Origin: a virus
Virus record (IMG/VR): IMGVR_UViG_3300029448_004109
Span: 1 to 23,900 of that record
Strand: one strand, 5' to 3'
Length of the DNA: 23,900 bases
Part shown: piece after piece, positions 14,801 through 19,831 of the stretch
Layout: each line of letters opens with the position of its first letter
How positions within the stretch are numbered: position 1 is the stretch's first letter
Translations under genes and position numbers: made by a program
The notes under the pieces: model-generated
The model's database searches: none
What the model saw: the letters and a program-made list of their open reading frames with translations, nothing else
What the model was told of the DNA's origin: nothing

Positions 14801-15817
14801 CTATAAAATTACAGTTGAGTTATGAGACAACCACTTATCTACAGCGTCGTGCGTGATAATTGATTTGTCTTTAATAACAGATTGTTTAATTGAAATAACC
14901 TGGAACTCTGTAGGTAACTTCTTGATTACCTTGACAATGTTCTCTATTTTCTCTGGACAAGCACGAGCTGCCAGAGCACCTGATAGAGCATACAAAACAG
15001 CCGGACTGTCGTCTGACTTGTAAGATGCTGGATTGTCTATGAGATGATCTATATCAGGCAAAGCTGAATAGATTTCTCTAAACGCTACGTATTCACCCGC
15101 TGGACCGTCACCGACAAGAGAAGATACACCGTAGAACAGTGTTTCTTCGTCCACGGCCGGTAACTTTAGTCGTTTGTCAACGAACGACCAGCTCCGAGGA
15201 GTCGGAAAAGCGTAGTTTTCAGCATTGAAATCAAACAGCAAGTTGGGTCTGTATCGTAAGAACGATACGAGAGACGTATCCACTCCATTGGATACTGCCC
15301 ACTCACACCAATCATCCAGATCGGCTGAAAGCTCGTAGTGCGCCAATCTGTTTCTAACAGGTGATGGCATTTGATAGACAGCTGCAGCATCAGTAAGTCT
15401 GTTACCAGCAGCAATGATTGACCAGCCGTCGGGTAATTTGTAATTACCGACTTCCCTGGTTATCAACAACTGTAGGAACGCGTTCTGAGTTGCAGGCGGT
15501 GCAGTTGGTAATTCGTCAATAAGAAAAATACCTTCTGTACCGTCTCTGTCTGCTATTGGAAACACATCAGGCACAGCCCAACGTGTAAATCTTTTTGCAG
15601 ATTCTTTGAGTTGTGCTACGTATGGCACACCTCTTACATCTACCGGGTCAAACAGGTTAGCCCTGAAGTCCAGTAGTTTCTTGTTGGTTTCATCAGCGAT
15701 CTGTTGTGGGATCTCTGACTTACCTATGCCGGGTCCACCCCATATCATGGTGTTGATGCCCGCTTGCATGTTTTGTTTTATCTCAGACTTTAAATGAGAT
15801 GGTTTGATTGAATGCAT
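14801..15817 (-). CDS. MoxR-family AAA+ ATPase, 338 aa
   Basis: Walker A GGPGIGKS (27-34), Walker B IFLIDE (97-102), sensor 1 AAGNR (136-140) and arginine-finger region PSPVRNR (151-157) are all intact. The spacing and the FDPVDVRGVP segment fit the MoxR branch. Such ATPases work with a VWA-domain partner to remodel proteins; the partner is encoded two genes downstream (12949-14067). AGGAG stands 6 nt before the ATG. In phages these pairs are found near structural or replication genes, and what they remodel is unclear. Confidence 0.9.
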   Translation of the reverse strand: MHSIKPSHLKSEIKQNMQAGINTMIWGGPGIGKSEIPQQIADETNKKLLDFRANLFDPVDVRGVPYVAQLKESAKRFTRWAVPDVFPIADRDGTEGIFLIDELPTAPPATQNAFLQLLITREVGNYKLPDGWSIIAAGNRLTDAAAVYQMPSPVRNRLAHYELSADLDDWCEWAVSNGVDTSLVSFLRYRPNLLFDFNAENYAFPTPRSWSFVDKRLKLPAVDEETLFYGVSSLVGDGPAGEYVAFREIYSALPDIDHLIDNPASYKSDDSPAVLYALSGALAARACPEKIENIVKVIKKLPTEFQVISIKQSVIKDKSIITHDAVDKWLSHNSTVIL

Positions 15818-15838
15818 AATTTACTCCTCGTTCATGAT

Positions 15839-16057
15839 TCATGTTTCTATTGGTTCAATATCGCGAATCTTTATGTGACCCGCAGACACTTGTTCTAAAA
15901 AAGAACGCAAAGCTAACTGGCTATACTCAATTGACTCATTCCTAGGGAACGGCGCTTCGAACTCAACAGTTATTTGCATGTCTACACAAGCTGCATCTAC
16001 AAACGTAGCTCGGTAATAGCGTTTCTTAGGCTCTTTTATATCTATTTGCTCACTCAT
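15839..16057 (-). CDS. Small protein of unknown function, 72 aa
   Basis: The ATG at 16057 was chosen because GGAGGAG stands 6 nt before it; a GTG five codons upstream lies within that site. The protein is MSEQIDIKEPKKRYYRATFV followed by beta-type segments (CVDMQITVEFEAPF) and a helix (YSQLALRSFLEQVSAG). No family is recognised. It is the first gene of the MoxR-VWA operon and is preceded by a 311-bp non-coding region with an inverted repeat at 16096-16116. Confidence 0.6.
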   Translation of the reverse strand: MSEQIDIKEPKKRYYRATFVDAACVDMQITVEFEAPFPRNESIEYSQLALRSFLEQVSAGHIKIRDIEPIET

Positions 16058-16095
16058 ATTTAACTCCTCCACACATAGTGCGATTACTAAAAAAA

Positions 16096-16116
16096 GTGCA
16101 ATAACTTAACTTGCAC
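16096..16116. promoter_or_regulatory. Possible operator GTGCAA-N9-TTGCAC
   Basis: A perfect 6-bp inverted repeat with a 9-bp centre, about 40-60 bp upstream of the ATG at 16057. On the minus strand the TTGCAC half lies 18 bp before TATGTG, so it could coincide with the -35 box of a weak promoter for the MoxR operon. A regulator dimer could bind here. The evidence is only symmetry and position. Confidence 0.4.
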
Positions 16117-16165
16117 ATAAACTAGTGTACTCCACGTAGCGTCATTTACTGTCGCAGGGACATAA

Positions 16166-16179
16166 GTTCCACGTGGAAC
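16166..16179. other. parS-like ParB-binding palindrome
   Basis: GTTCCACGTGGAAC is a perfect 14-bp palindrome and exactly fits the bacterial chromosomal parS core GTTYCACGTGRAAC. With flanks it reads AGTTCCACGTGGAACA, one base from the 16-bp form known in Pseudomonas and relatives. It lies in non-coding DNA. No ParA or ParB gene is visible here, so either the host ParB or a phage protein encoded outside the window would be the reader. It is the only full match I could find in the window. Confidence 0.65.
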
Positions 16180-16192
16180 ATGGCGAGCGTAG

Positions 16193-16206
16193 TCACGCTA
16201 GCGTGA
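16193..16206. other. Second 14-bp perfect palindrome, TCACGCTAGCGTGA
   Basis: It lies 13 bp from the parS-like site and is perfectly symmetrical, but it does not match a site I recognise. Its arms are echoed once more by GCGTGA at 16295-16300. It could be an operator, part of a folded RNA or a second binding site in a partition or replication locus. Confidence 0.55.
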
Positions 16207-16238
16207 GATCCGGGCCAGCTTGTCAGCCGAAGGTTAGA

Positions 16239-16271
16239 GCGGACAGAGAGAACTGTGTTCTTCCTGTCCGC
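16239..16271. other. 33-nt hairpin in structured region
   Basis: On the minus strand the arms GCGGACAGGAAGAAC and GTTCTCTCTGTCCGC pair over 15 positions with one imperfect pair or wobble around a 3-nt loop (ACA). It is bracketed by the 6-bp inverted repeat CTTGTC/GACAAG. No T run follows, so it is not a terminator. It may be the core of a small RNA or a protein-binding cruciform. Confidence 0.55.
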
Positions 16272-16319
16272 GACAAGAAGGCGGGGTGCAGACCGCGTGA
16301 TAGCGAGCCGACTAGACAT

Positions 16320-16355
16320 AAAAAAAGGGAGAACTACCGAAGTAGAACTCCCTTT
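16320..16355 (-). terminator. Rho-independent terminator after the 249-aa gene
   Basis: On the minus strand AAAGGGAG and CTCCCTTT pair (arms 16348-16355 and 16324-16331), with an inner CTAC/GTAG stem around the tetraloop TTCG, followed by seven T (16326-16320). It stands 14 bp after the stop at 16369, so it separates this gene from the MoxR operon and implies that the latter has its own promoter. Confidence 0.88.
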
Positions 16356-16368
16356 AGTGCTATTGCCA

Positions 16369-17118
16369 CTAAGCGTTAGCAAAGACCGACTCACAATGCT
16401 GTATTGACGCATTGTTGTAAGTGTTTGCAACTTTACCTGACGAATCGGCGTGTTGTCTGAAATTCCATTCAGATAACCTTTGTAGTCTTCGCTCAACTTC
16501 GTTCTGCACACGGTCACGGTCTAGTGAAGTGCTTTTCAGTCCGAACTTGTCGTCTATAGCGGCTATTGCATCGCGCAACATCCGAGCTTTTCTACCTAGC
16601 TGCATCATCTTATCTTCTCGTTGGATGAGCCAATCAGGTATCTCGTCATTTGCATTGATGCTGGACAAAGAGTCACTGTATTCATAAGCAATACTGCTGA
16701 ACTCTGCCCACGTTCTGGTGTTCAACGATAGCACGTTGATACCAGTTGATTGAGGGTCAACCTCCAACAACTGACTAATACCTTCTACGATGGTATTGAC
16801 CTGGTTGTCGTAATATATCTCCTCGTCAGCGGCTTTGTCGCCGTTGAATGTAAGAGCTGTTGTAGCTTTCTGGTCGAACACGGCCATGATGCTACCAACT
16901 ACAGACTCGTTGAACGTCGGGTTACCTTCGTTATCGAGCTTGTATCTCTTGAAGAAGAAATCAGGGAGCGCAATTGCTGGTTTCTCAGCACGTGCTTCCG
17001 AGCCTTCTGGGTCACCGTTGGTGTCAGGTCGAAACGCTGCTTCTTCGGTGAATTGTGGTTGAACCAATTCTGGTCCTATTTCTTGATCGTCTGGATCAAA
17101 GTAATCGTCATTAGACAT
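16369..17118 (-). CDS. Phage protein of unknown function, 249 aa
   Basis: The ATG at 17118 follows GGAGG by 6 nt; an in-frame ATG six codons upstream has none. Residues 1-50 are acidic and probably disordered (MSNDDYFDPDDQEIGPEL). The middle has FFFKRYKLDNEGNPTF and a helical region, and about 150-215 form long helices (REDKMMQLGRKARMLRDAIA; VQNEVERRLQRLSEWNFRQH). It has no enzyme motif and is not recognised. It is a single-gene unit with its own terminator, between the parS-like region and the GGTACA array. A DNA-binding role for these sites is possible but unsupported. Confidence 0.7.
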   Translation of the reverse strand: MSNDDYFDPDDQEIGPELVQPQFTEEAAFRPDTNGDPEGSEARAEKPAIALPDFFFKRYKLDNEGNPTFNESVVGSIMAVFDQKATTALTFNGDKAADEEIYYDNQVNTIVEGISQLLEVDPQSTGINVLSLNTRTWAEFSSIAYEYSDSLSSINANDEIPDWLIQREDKMMQLGRKARMLRDAIAAIDDKFGLKSTSLDRDRVQNEVERRLQRLSEWNFRQHADSSGKVANTYNNASIQHCESVFANA

Positions 17119-17137
17119 ATGTGCCTCCTTTGGCATT

Positions 17138-17151
17138 TATTATTAATAATA
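17138..17151. repeat. 14-bp AT palindrome TATTATTAATAATA
   Basis: A perfect palindrome 20 bp upstream of the ATG at 17118. It may overlap the -10 region of the minus-strand promoter or be an easily melted element next to the GGTACA array. AT-only palindromes are common by chance, so this is weak. Confidence 0.4.
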
Positions 17152-17258
17152 TGTACATGGGGTATTGGTGGTTTGCGTCAACACTCTTGGATAATAGTTG
17201 TTACGATTAGTGGCCTTGCTACTAGACCAACACCCAACGTACACAATAACCATGTATT

Positions 17259-17279
17259 AATGACGACGGAGGAGTCATT
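17259..17279 (+). promoter_or_regulatory. Hairpin with GACGGAGGA loop, copy 1 (candidate CsrA site)
   Basis: AATGAC and GTCATT form a perfect 6-bp stem around the loop GACGGAGGA. The box ATGTATTAA (17252-17260) leads into it. A second copy at 18359-18379 has the same box and loop but a different, also perfect stem. Such covariation indicates selection for the paired structure. The loop holds ACGGA, which fits the A-N-GGA core bound by CsrA, and the phage encodes a CsrA-like protein. Only the plus-strand RNA would carry GGA. Confidence 0.6.
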
Positions 17280-17281
17280 CC

Positions 17282-17617
17282 TGTACCGGATGTCTGAAAG
17301 TAGCGGTACAGGGCTAAGTGCTTGATATAACGAGAGTTTATGGAAAACTGTACCAGAACGATATTAGTAGTGGTACAGGACAGAAGCCTCTCGGCGTAAG
17401 GCTTAGAGGCGTATCTGTACCAGATGTACCATTAGTTATGAATATTAAACCTAAAATCTATAACTATGGTCCACGGTCGATTACTGTTATCTCCTAGAAA
17501 GTACTGGTACATTCGGTACAAAGACGTAGTTTTAGCCGGCATCGTAGATCTGCTGTGCGTCTCAGCTGTACCAGCAAGACGTGATGTAAGTGGTACACAC
17601 GTGGTACAGGCGGTACA
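17282..17617. repeat. Iteron-like array of twelve GGTACA hexamers
   Basis: GGTACA or its complement TGTACC starts at 17282, 17305, 17349, 17372, 17416, 17425, 17506, 17515, 17567, 17592, 17603 and 17612. Most fit CTGTACC(A/G) or its complement. Two inverted pairs share the same 15-bp spacer (CCTGTACCG to CGGTACAGG; CTGTACCA to TGGTACAG). Three tandem pairs have a 9-bp period (17416/17425, 17506/17515, 17603/17612). The hexamer also occurs singly in genes elsewhere, but not clustered. This layout is typical of protein-binding iterons at origins, centromeres or multi-site operators. Confidence 0.8.
17386..17410. other. Hairpin GCCTCT / AGAGGC
   Basis: A 6-bp perfect stem with a 13-nt loop lies inside the GGTACA array. 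AAGCC and GGCTT in the same stretch offer an alternative pairing. Whether it acts as DNA or RNA is unclear. Confidence 0.4.
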
Positions 17618-17668
17618 GTCGAGACTGCACACCAGCCTAGAGGCAGGCAACCACGTTCCTTGACGATG

Positions 17669-17684
17669 CATCAGCAAGCTGATG
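17669..17684. other. Hairpin CATCAGC-AA-GCTGATG
   Basis: A perfect 7-bp inverted repeat with a 2-bp centre, just past the last GGTACA element. As DNA it is a near-palindromic 16-bp site suitable for a dimeric regulator. As RNA the loop would open to at least four bases. Confidence 0.5.
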
Positions 17685-17718
17685 ATAGTAGTACGGCACA
17701 CTGGGATGGTCTGTACAT

Positions 17719-17751
17719 AAAAAAAGGTGAAGGACATAAGCCCCTCACCTT
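17719..17751 (-). terminator. Rho-independent terminator after the 107-aa gene
   Basis: On the minus strand AAGGTGAGGG pairs with CCTTCACCTT (one G-T wobble) around an 8-nt loop, followed by seven T (17725-17719). It lies 10 bp after the stop at 17762 and closes the two-gene minus-strand unit. Confidence 0.85.
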
Positions 17752-17761
17752 ATTGTTAACG

Positions 17762-18085
17762 TTAACTGTTACGATGCTGCTCGAAGTCGAACTCCATCTG
17801 TTGTGGTTCACGTTTAGTAGCCATTGGTTTTGGCTCTTGGTCTTCGGTTGTTAGTAACTCATCAGTCTTATGATAACCTTTCTTGGTTTCATCATATGCT
17901 TGTTTACCTACTGAACCGAGTACACGTACTGACTTGTCTGCTACATAGACTGTTGCGCCTATAGCTTTGAAGCCTAAGCTAATGGTGTTACCCACTAGCC
18001 TAGTTGTACCTTTGACCATGTCTGTCATTGACATGTTGGTTGCTTGTTGTACATGACCTTTTACTTTATTAGATAGGTTGTCCAT
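17762..18085 (-). CDS. Small phage protein of unknown function, 107 aa
   Basis: GGAGG stands 6 nt before the ATG at 18085. The protein has an amphipathic, weakly hydrophobic middle (TTRLVGNTISLGFKAIGATV, VYVADKSVRVLGSVGKQAY) and an acidic, probably disordered tail (TTEDQEPKPMATKREPQQME). The middle could attach to a membrane but is not a clear membrane span. The C-terminal QQMEFDFEQ is reminiscent of a sliding-clamp-binding peptide (Q-x-x-[hydrophobic]-x-x-F-F-like), though not exact. No family is recognised. It overlaps the preceding gene by 17 bp. Confidence 0.6.
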   Translation of the reverse strand: MDNLSNKVKGHVQQATNMSMTDMVKGTTRLVGNTISLGFKAIGATVYVADKSVRVLGSVGKQAYDETKKGYHKTDELLTTEDQEPKPMATKREPQQMEFDFEQHRNS

Positions 18086-18287
18086 TGCTGGCCTCCTTCT
18101 TCTCGATAGGGAATAGAAAGATTGGTTCGACCTTTCCGTCTATTACTAATGGTTGAAAGTTAGGGTAGAGCGTGATGCCTTTCCCACCGTTGTTGGCTAT
18201 ACCTATGTCAGTCCATCCTGGATTGTCTTTGGTTGTGCCGTTCTCATCCTTAGATGTGTAAGGACGTTTTACTTTAGCTACGTACAT
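18069..18287 (-). CDS. Small phage protein of unknown function, 72 aa
   Basis: ATG at 18287 with GGAGG 7 nt upstream; an in-frame ATG at 18344 lacks a ribosome site. The sequence MYVAKVKRPYTSKDENGTTK is followed by NPGWTDIGIANNGGKGITLY and VEPIFLFPIEKK. It looks like a compact beta-rich domain, in the style of small phage replication or ssDNA-binding accessory proteins, but no family is recognised. Together with the 107-aa gene it forms a short operon between the two structured islands. Confidence 0.6.
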   Translation of the reverse strand: MYVAKVKRPYTSKDENGTTKDNPGWTDIGIANNGGKGITLYPNFQPLVIDGKVEPIFLFPIEKKEASNGQPI

Positions 18288-18358
18288 TGTGTTACCTCCA
18301 CGTTGTGTAGTTGTTATGTCTACGTCTGATTGACCTAGATTCATATGACCTATGTATT

Positions 18359-18379
18359 AACATCGACGGAGGAGATGTT
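18359..18379 (+). promoter_or_regulatory. Hairpin with GACGGAGGA loop, copy 2 (candidate CsrA site)
   Basis: AACATC and GATGTT form a perfect 6-bp stem around the same GACGGAGGA loop as at 17259-17279, exactly 1100 bp away, and the same box ATGTATTAA (18352-18360) precedes it. GTACCGGA follows both copies within about 15 bp. Here an ATG in the 3' arm (18375) lies just after the GGAGGA, so a short 39-codon frame to 18494 could be translated from it. It stands about 190 bp upstream of the small terminase gene and would lie in its leader if transcription began near 18350. Confidence 0.6.
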
Positions 18380-18392
18380 GGAGGGGTACCGG

Positions 18393-18432
18393 ACAAGGTT
18401 CCAAGGCGAAAAAATTAGAAACAAGGTTCCAA
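18393..18432. repeat. 12-bp direct repeat ACAAGGTTCCAA, spaced 28 bp
   Basis: Perfect copies at 18393-18404 and 18421-18432, each followed shortly by GCGAA. GGGTACCGG (18384-18392) and GGGTACTGG (18449-18457) form a second, looser pair around them. Their place just upstream of the small terminase gene suggests terminase-binding (pac or cos) sites, since these often lie next to that gene. That role is inference. Confidence 0.6.
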
Positions 18433-18442
18433 AAAGCGAATC

Positions 18443-18478
18443 GGGGAAGGGTACTGGCTCTGGGGCGGAGAGGGGGGG
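18443..18478 (+). other. G-rich tract upstream of the small terminase gene
   Basis: Four runs of three or more G occur within 36 bp (18443-18446, 18449-18451, 18462-18465, 18472-18478), striking in this AT-rich genome. They could form a loose G-quadruplex, or simply reflect a packaging or control site. One loop is 10 nt, so a stable quadruplex is doubtful. Confidence 0.4.
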
Positions 18479-18521
18479 CCTGAGTGAGCGATAGTCTTTA
18501 CTTTTTCTAATATACATTTTT

Positions 18522-18551
18522 TTGGTAAAAATTTTTAAAATCACGTATATT
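18522..18551 (+). promoter_or_regulatory. Possible promoter of the packaging operon
   Basis: TTGGTA (18522-18527) and TATATT (18546-18551) are 18 bp apart and would start transcription near 18558, leaving a short leader with AGGAA before the ATG at 18572. A nearby TTGACA and a perfect TATAAT are separated by only 1 bp, so they cannot act together. The AT-rich tract is suggestive but ambiguous. Confidence 0.35.
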
Positions 18552-18571
18552 GACACTATAATGTTAGGAAC

Positions 18572-19096
18572 ATGTCAAAAGTGCTTGAGAAAATAGAACT
18601 ATCCGATACAGACCGAGCTGAGCTTCAGTCTCACTATCCGTACATGGACGTGAAACTTAACGAGCTATCTGTACAAGAAGAACGCCTGATTTTATTCCAT
18701 CTACGTGGAATGACAAAAGCTGCCGCCGGCCGTGCAGCGGGGTACGCTGACGCAGAACATGTGTACAAGATCTTTAAAAAACCTGTAGTGCAAAAAGCCC
18801 TAGGTCATTTGCGTAATGAATTTAAAGAAGACATAAAGTTTGATAAGCACCAAGCAACTTCTATGTACTTAGAAGCGCACCGTAAGTCAGCAACATCTAC
18901 CGAAGAAAAAAACGTAGTAGATTCTTTATGCAAGCTTCACGGTCTATTTACCCCAGAAAACGCAACCCAGATTAATATCAATGTTGATTCTATAGAACAA
19001 CTTGAAAAGCTACCCGACTCCGAGCTTTTAAAAATAGCAGGAGTTGATAACCAGTATTTAATACCCAATAGCGGTAAGAGAGGTAAAGATGACTAA
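18572..19096 (+). CDS. terS: Terminase small subunit, 174 aa
   Basis: Residues about 32-75 form helix-turn-helix-like segments (QEERLILFHLRGMTKAAAGR, then AAGYADAEHVYKIFKKPVV), typical of small terminases that recognise the packaging site. A central helical region (DKHQATSMYLEAHRK) may mediate ring assembly, and the C-terminal part (SIEQLEKLPDSELLKIAG) would contact the large subunit. AGGAA precedes the ATG. The large terminase, portal and a possible scaffold follow on the same strand, supporting the call. The specific binding site is not proven; the repeats at 18393-18432 are candidates. Confidence 0.8.
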   Translation: MSKVLEKIELSDTDRAELQSHYPYMDVKLNELSVQEERLILFHLRGMTKAAAGRAAGYADAEHVYKIFKKPVVQKALGHLRNEFKEDIKFDKHQATSMYLEAHRKSATSTEEKNVVDSLCKLHGLFTPENATQININVDSIEQLEKLPDSELLKIAGVDNQYLIPNSGKRGKDD

Positions 19097-19220
19097 ATAC
19101 CATCAACAAGCGCAAGCCACTAAGAACAAAAGGAAGGTTTGGAACGCGGACATTAAACAGAATGATAAAGGCACGTTTACTTTGACCCCAGTAAACACAC
19201 CCAAGAAAAAGAGTAAGTAA
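19089..19220 (+). CDS. Tiny basic protein, 43 aa
   Basis: Starts 8 nt inside the end of the small terminase gene, with AGGT/AAAG upstream (GAGAGGTAAAG). The protein, MTKYHQQAQATKNKRKVWNA and onward, ends KKKSK and is strongly basic. Its stop overlaps the start of the next gene. No family is recognised. It is first of five consecutive tiny basic genes and too short to be judged alone, but overlaps on both sides make it credible. Confidence 0.55.
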   Translation: MTKYHQQAQATKNKRKVWNADIKQNDKGTFTLTPVNTPKKKSK

Positions 19221-19390
19221 TGGCTAAAGGCATGAAGCATTACAAACGAGATGGTACCGAGTACAAAGGTAACACTCACAAAATGCCCAATGGCCATTTG
19301 CACTCAAACAAGACCCATACTAAAACAAGCGTAAGACTTTTTCATTTTAAAGATCTTTCAAAGACCGCTAAAAAGAAGGCTAAAGCATAA
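19220..19390 (+). CDS. Tiny basic His-rich protein, 56 aa
   Basis: Its ATG overlaps the previous stop by one base (TAATG), and its stop overlaps the next ATG the same way. The sequence MAKGMKHYKRDGTEYKGNTH is followed by KMPNGHLHSNKTHTKTSVRL and ends KKKAKA. It resembles short phage peptides with a G-T-x-Y-K-G-x-x-H-K-M-x-x-G motif, found near terminase genes. Function unknown; nucleic-acid binding is likely from charge alone. Confidence 0.6.
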   Translation: MAKGMKHYKRDGTEYKGNTHKMPNGHLHSNKTHTKTSVRLFHFKDLSKTAKKKAKA

Positions 19391-19689
19391 TGGCCGAGCG
19401 AAAGAGGAAGAAAGCGATACGAAGAACTACCGGCAAAGGTGGCAATTATCGTAAGACTAAATCTGGCGCAGGGATGACTAAGAAAGGAGTTCGTGCTTAT
19501 AGAAAGGCGAACCCCGGTTCAAAATTAAAAACAGCAGTAACAGGGAAAGTTAAGAAAGGCAGTAAAGCAGCTAAAAGACGTAAGTCATATTGCGCTCGTT
19601 CTGCAGGACAGCTTAAACGAAGTTCTGCTAAAACTAGAAACGATCCTAATTCTAGGATACGTCAAGCTAGAAGGAGATGGAAGTGTTAA
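19390..19689 (+). CDS. Small highly basic DUF6321-like phage protein, 99 aa
   Basis: The pattern GAGMTKKGVRAYRKANPGSK, then LKTAVTGKVKKGSKAAKRRK and SYCARSAG, ending ARRRWKC, recalls a phage family (DUF6321-like) seen beside terminase genes of cyanophages and other marine phages. Over a third of the residues are Lys or Arg. It probably binds DNA, perhaps helping packaging or condensing the genome, but no function is established. Its ATG overlaps the upstream stop by one base. Confidence 0.7.
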   Translation: MAERKRKKAIRRTTGKGGNYRKTKSGAGMTKKGVRAYRKANPGSKLKTAVTGKVKKGSKAAKRRKSYCARSAGQLKRSSAKTRNDPNSRIRQARRRWKC

Positions 19690-19690
19690 C

Positions 19691-19831
19691 ATGAGCTTAG
19701 TAAGAAATATAAATAAAAGAAAAAAAGCGGGTAAAAGCCGCTCTAAAAAGAATTCTACAATTTCTAAGAAAGCATACGATGCTATGAAAAGAGGTTGGAA
19801 GAAGAAACCTAAAAAGAAAGGGAGGAAATAA
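19691..19831 (+). CDS. Tiny basic protein, 46 aa
   Basis: Starts 1 bp after the preceding stop; GGAGATGG lies about 10 nt upstream. MSLVRNINKRKKAGKSRSKK is followed by NSTISKKAYDAMKRGW and a lysine-rich end. The SKKAYDAMKRGWKKK segment is a recurring motif in small phage basic proteins. The stop overlaps the next ATG by one base. Function unknown. Confidence 0.6.
   Translation: MSLVRNINKRKKAGKSRSKKNSTISKKAYDAMKRGWKKKPKKKGRK

Larger units (their letters stand above)
16058..16368. other. 311-bp structured non-coding region with parS-like palindrome
   Basis: No convincing gene is present. The stretch between about 16140 and 16315 is visibly more GC-rich than its surroundings and is packed with symmetry: two 14-bp perfect palindromes (16166-16179, 16193-16206), a 33-nt hairpin (16239-16271) flanked by CTTGTC at 16219-16224 and GACAAG at 16272-16277, and a minus-strand terminator (16320-16355). 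It may be a partition or replication site, a small RNA gene, or both. Confidence 0.75.
17119..17761. other. 643-bp non-coding island with GGTACA array and hairpins
   Basis: No convincing gene is present; open frames here lack ribosome sites and run through repeats. From left to right it holds an AT palindrome (17138-17151), a hairpin with a GACGGAGGA loop (17259-17279), twelve GGTACA hexamers in both orientations (17282-17617), a GCCTCT/AGAGGC hairpin (17386-17410), a CATCAGC-AA-GCTGATG hairpin (17669-17684) and a minus-strand terminator (17719-17751). It is a good candidate for a replication origin, partition or control site. Confidence 0.75.

Noticed and set aside
16146-16517. A 123-aa minus-strand gene overlapping the end of the 249-aa gene
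   Set aside because: It passes through the terminator and the palindromes, lacks a ribosome site and conflicts with the better supported gene at 16369-17118.
16750-17325. A 191-aa plus-strand gene opposite the 249-aa gene
   Set aside because: It lies mainly antisense to a well-supported gene, has no ribosome site and an implausible composition.
17432-17737. A 101-aa minus-strand gene in the GGTACA array
   Set aside because: No ribosome site, many Thr/Ser/Arg from the repeats, and the frame runs through several inverted repeats.
18443-18478. A confident G-quadruplex
   Set aside because: Four G runs exist, but one loop is about 10 nt, so the motif is outside the usual strict pattern; it is listed only as a G-rich tract.
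18375-18494. A 39-codon gene starting in the second GGA-loop hairpin
   Set aside because: GGAGG is too close to the ATG for a typical start, the frame runs through direct repeats and a G-rich tract, and the equivalent ATG is absent in the other hairpin copy. It is left as a possibility in the hairpin entry.
18551-18562. Consensus TTGACA and TATAAT boxes as a single promoter
   Set aside because: They are separated by only 1 bp instead of about 17 bp, so they cannot be used together; a start from the TATAAT would also leave almost no leader.
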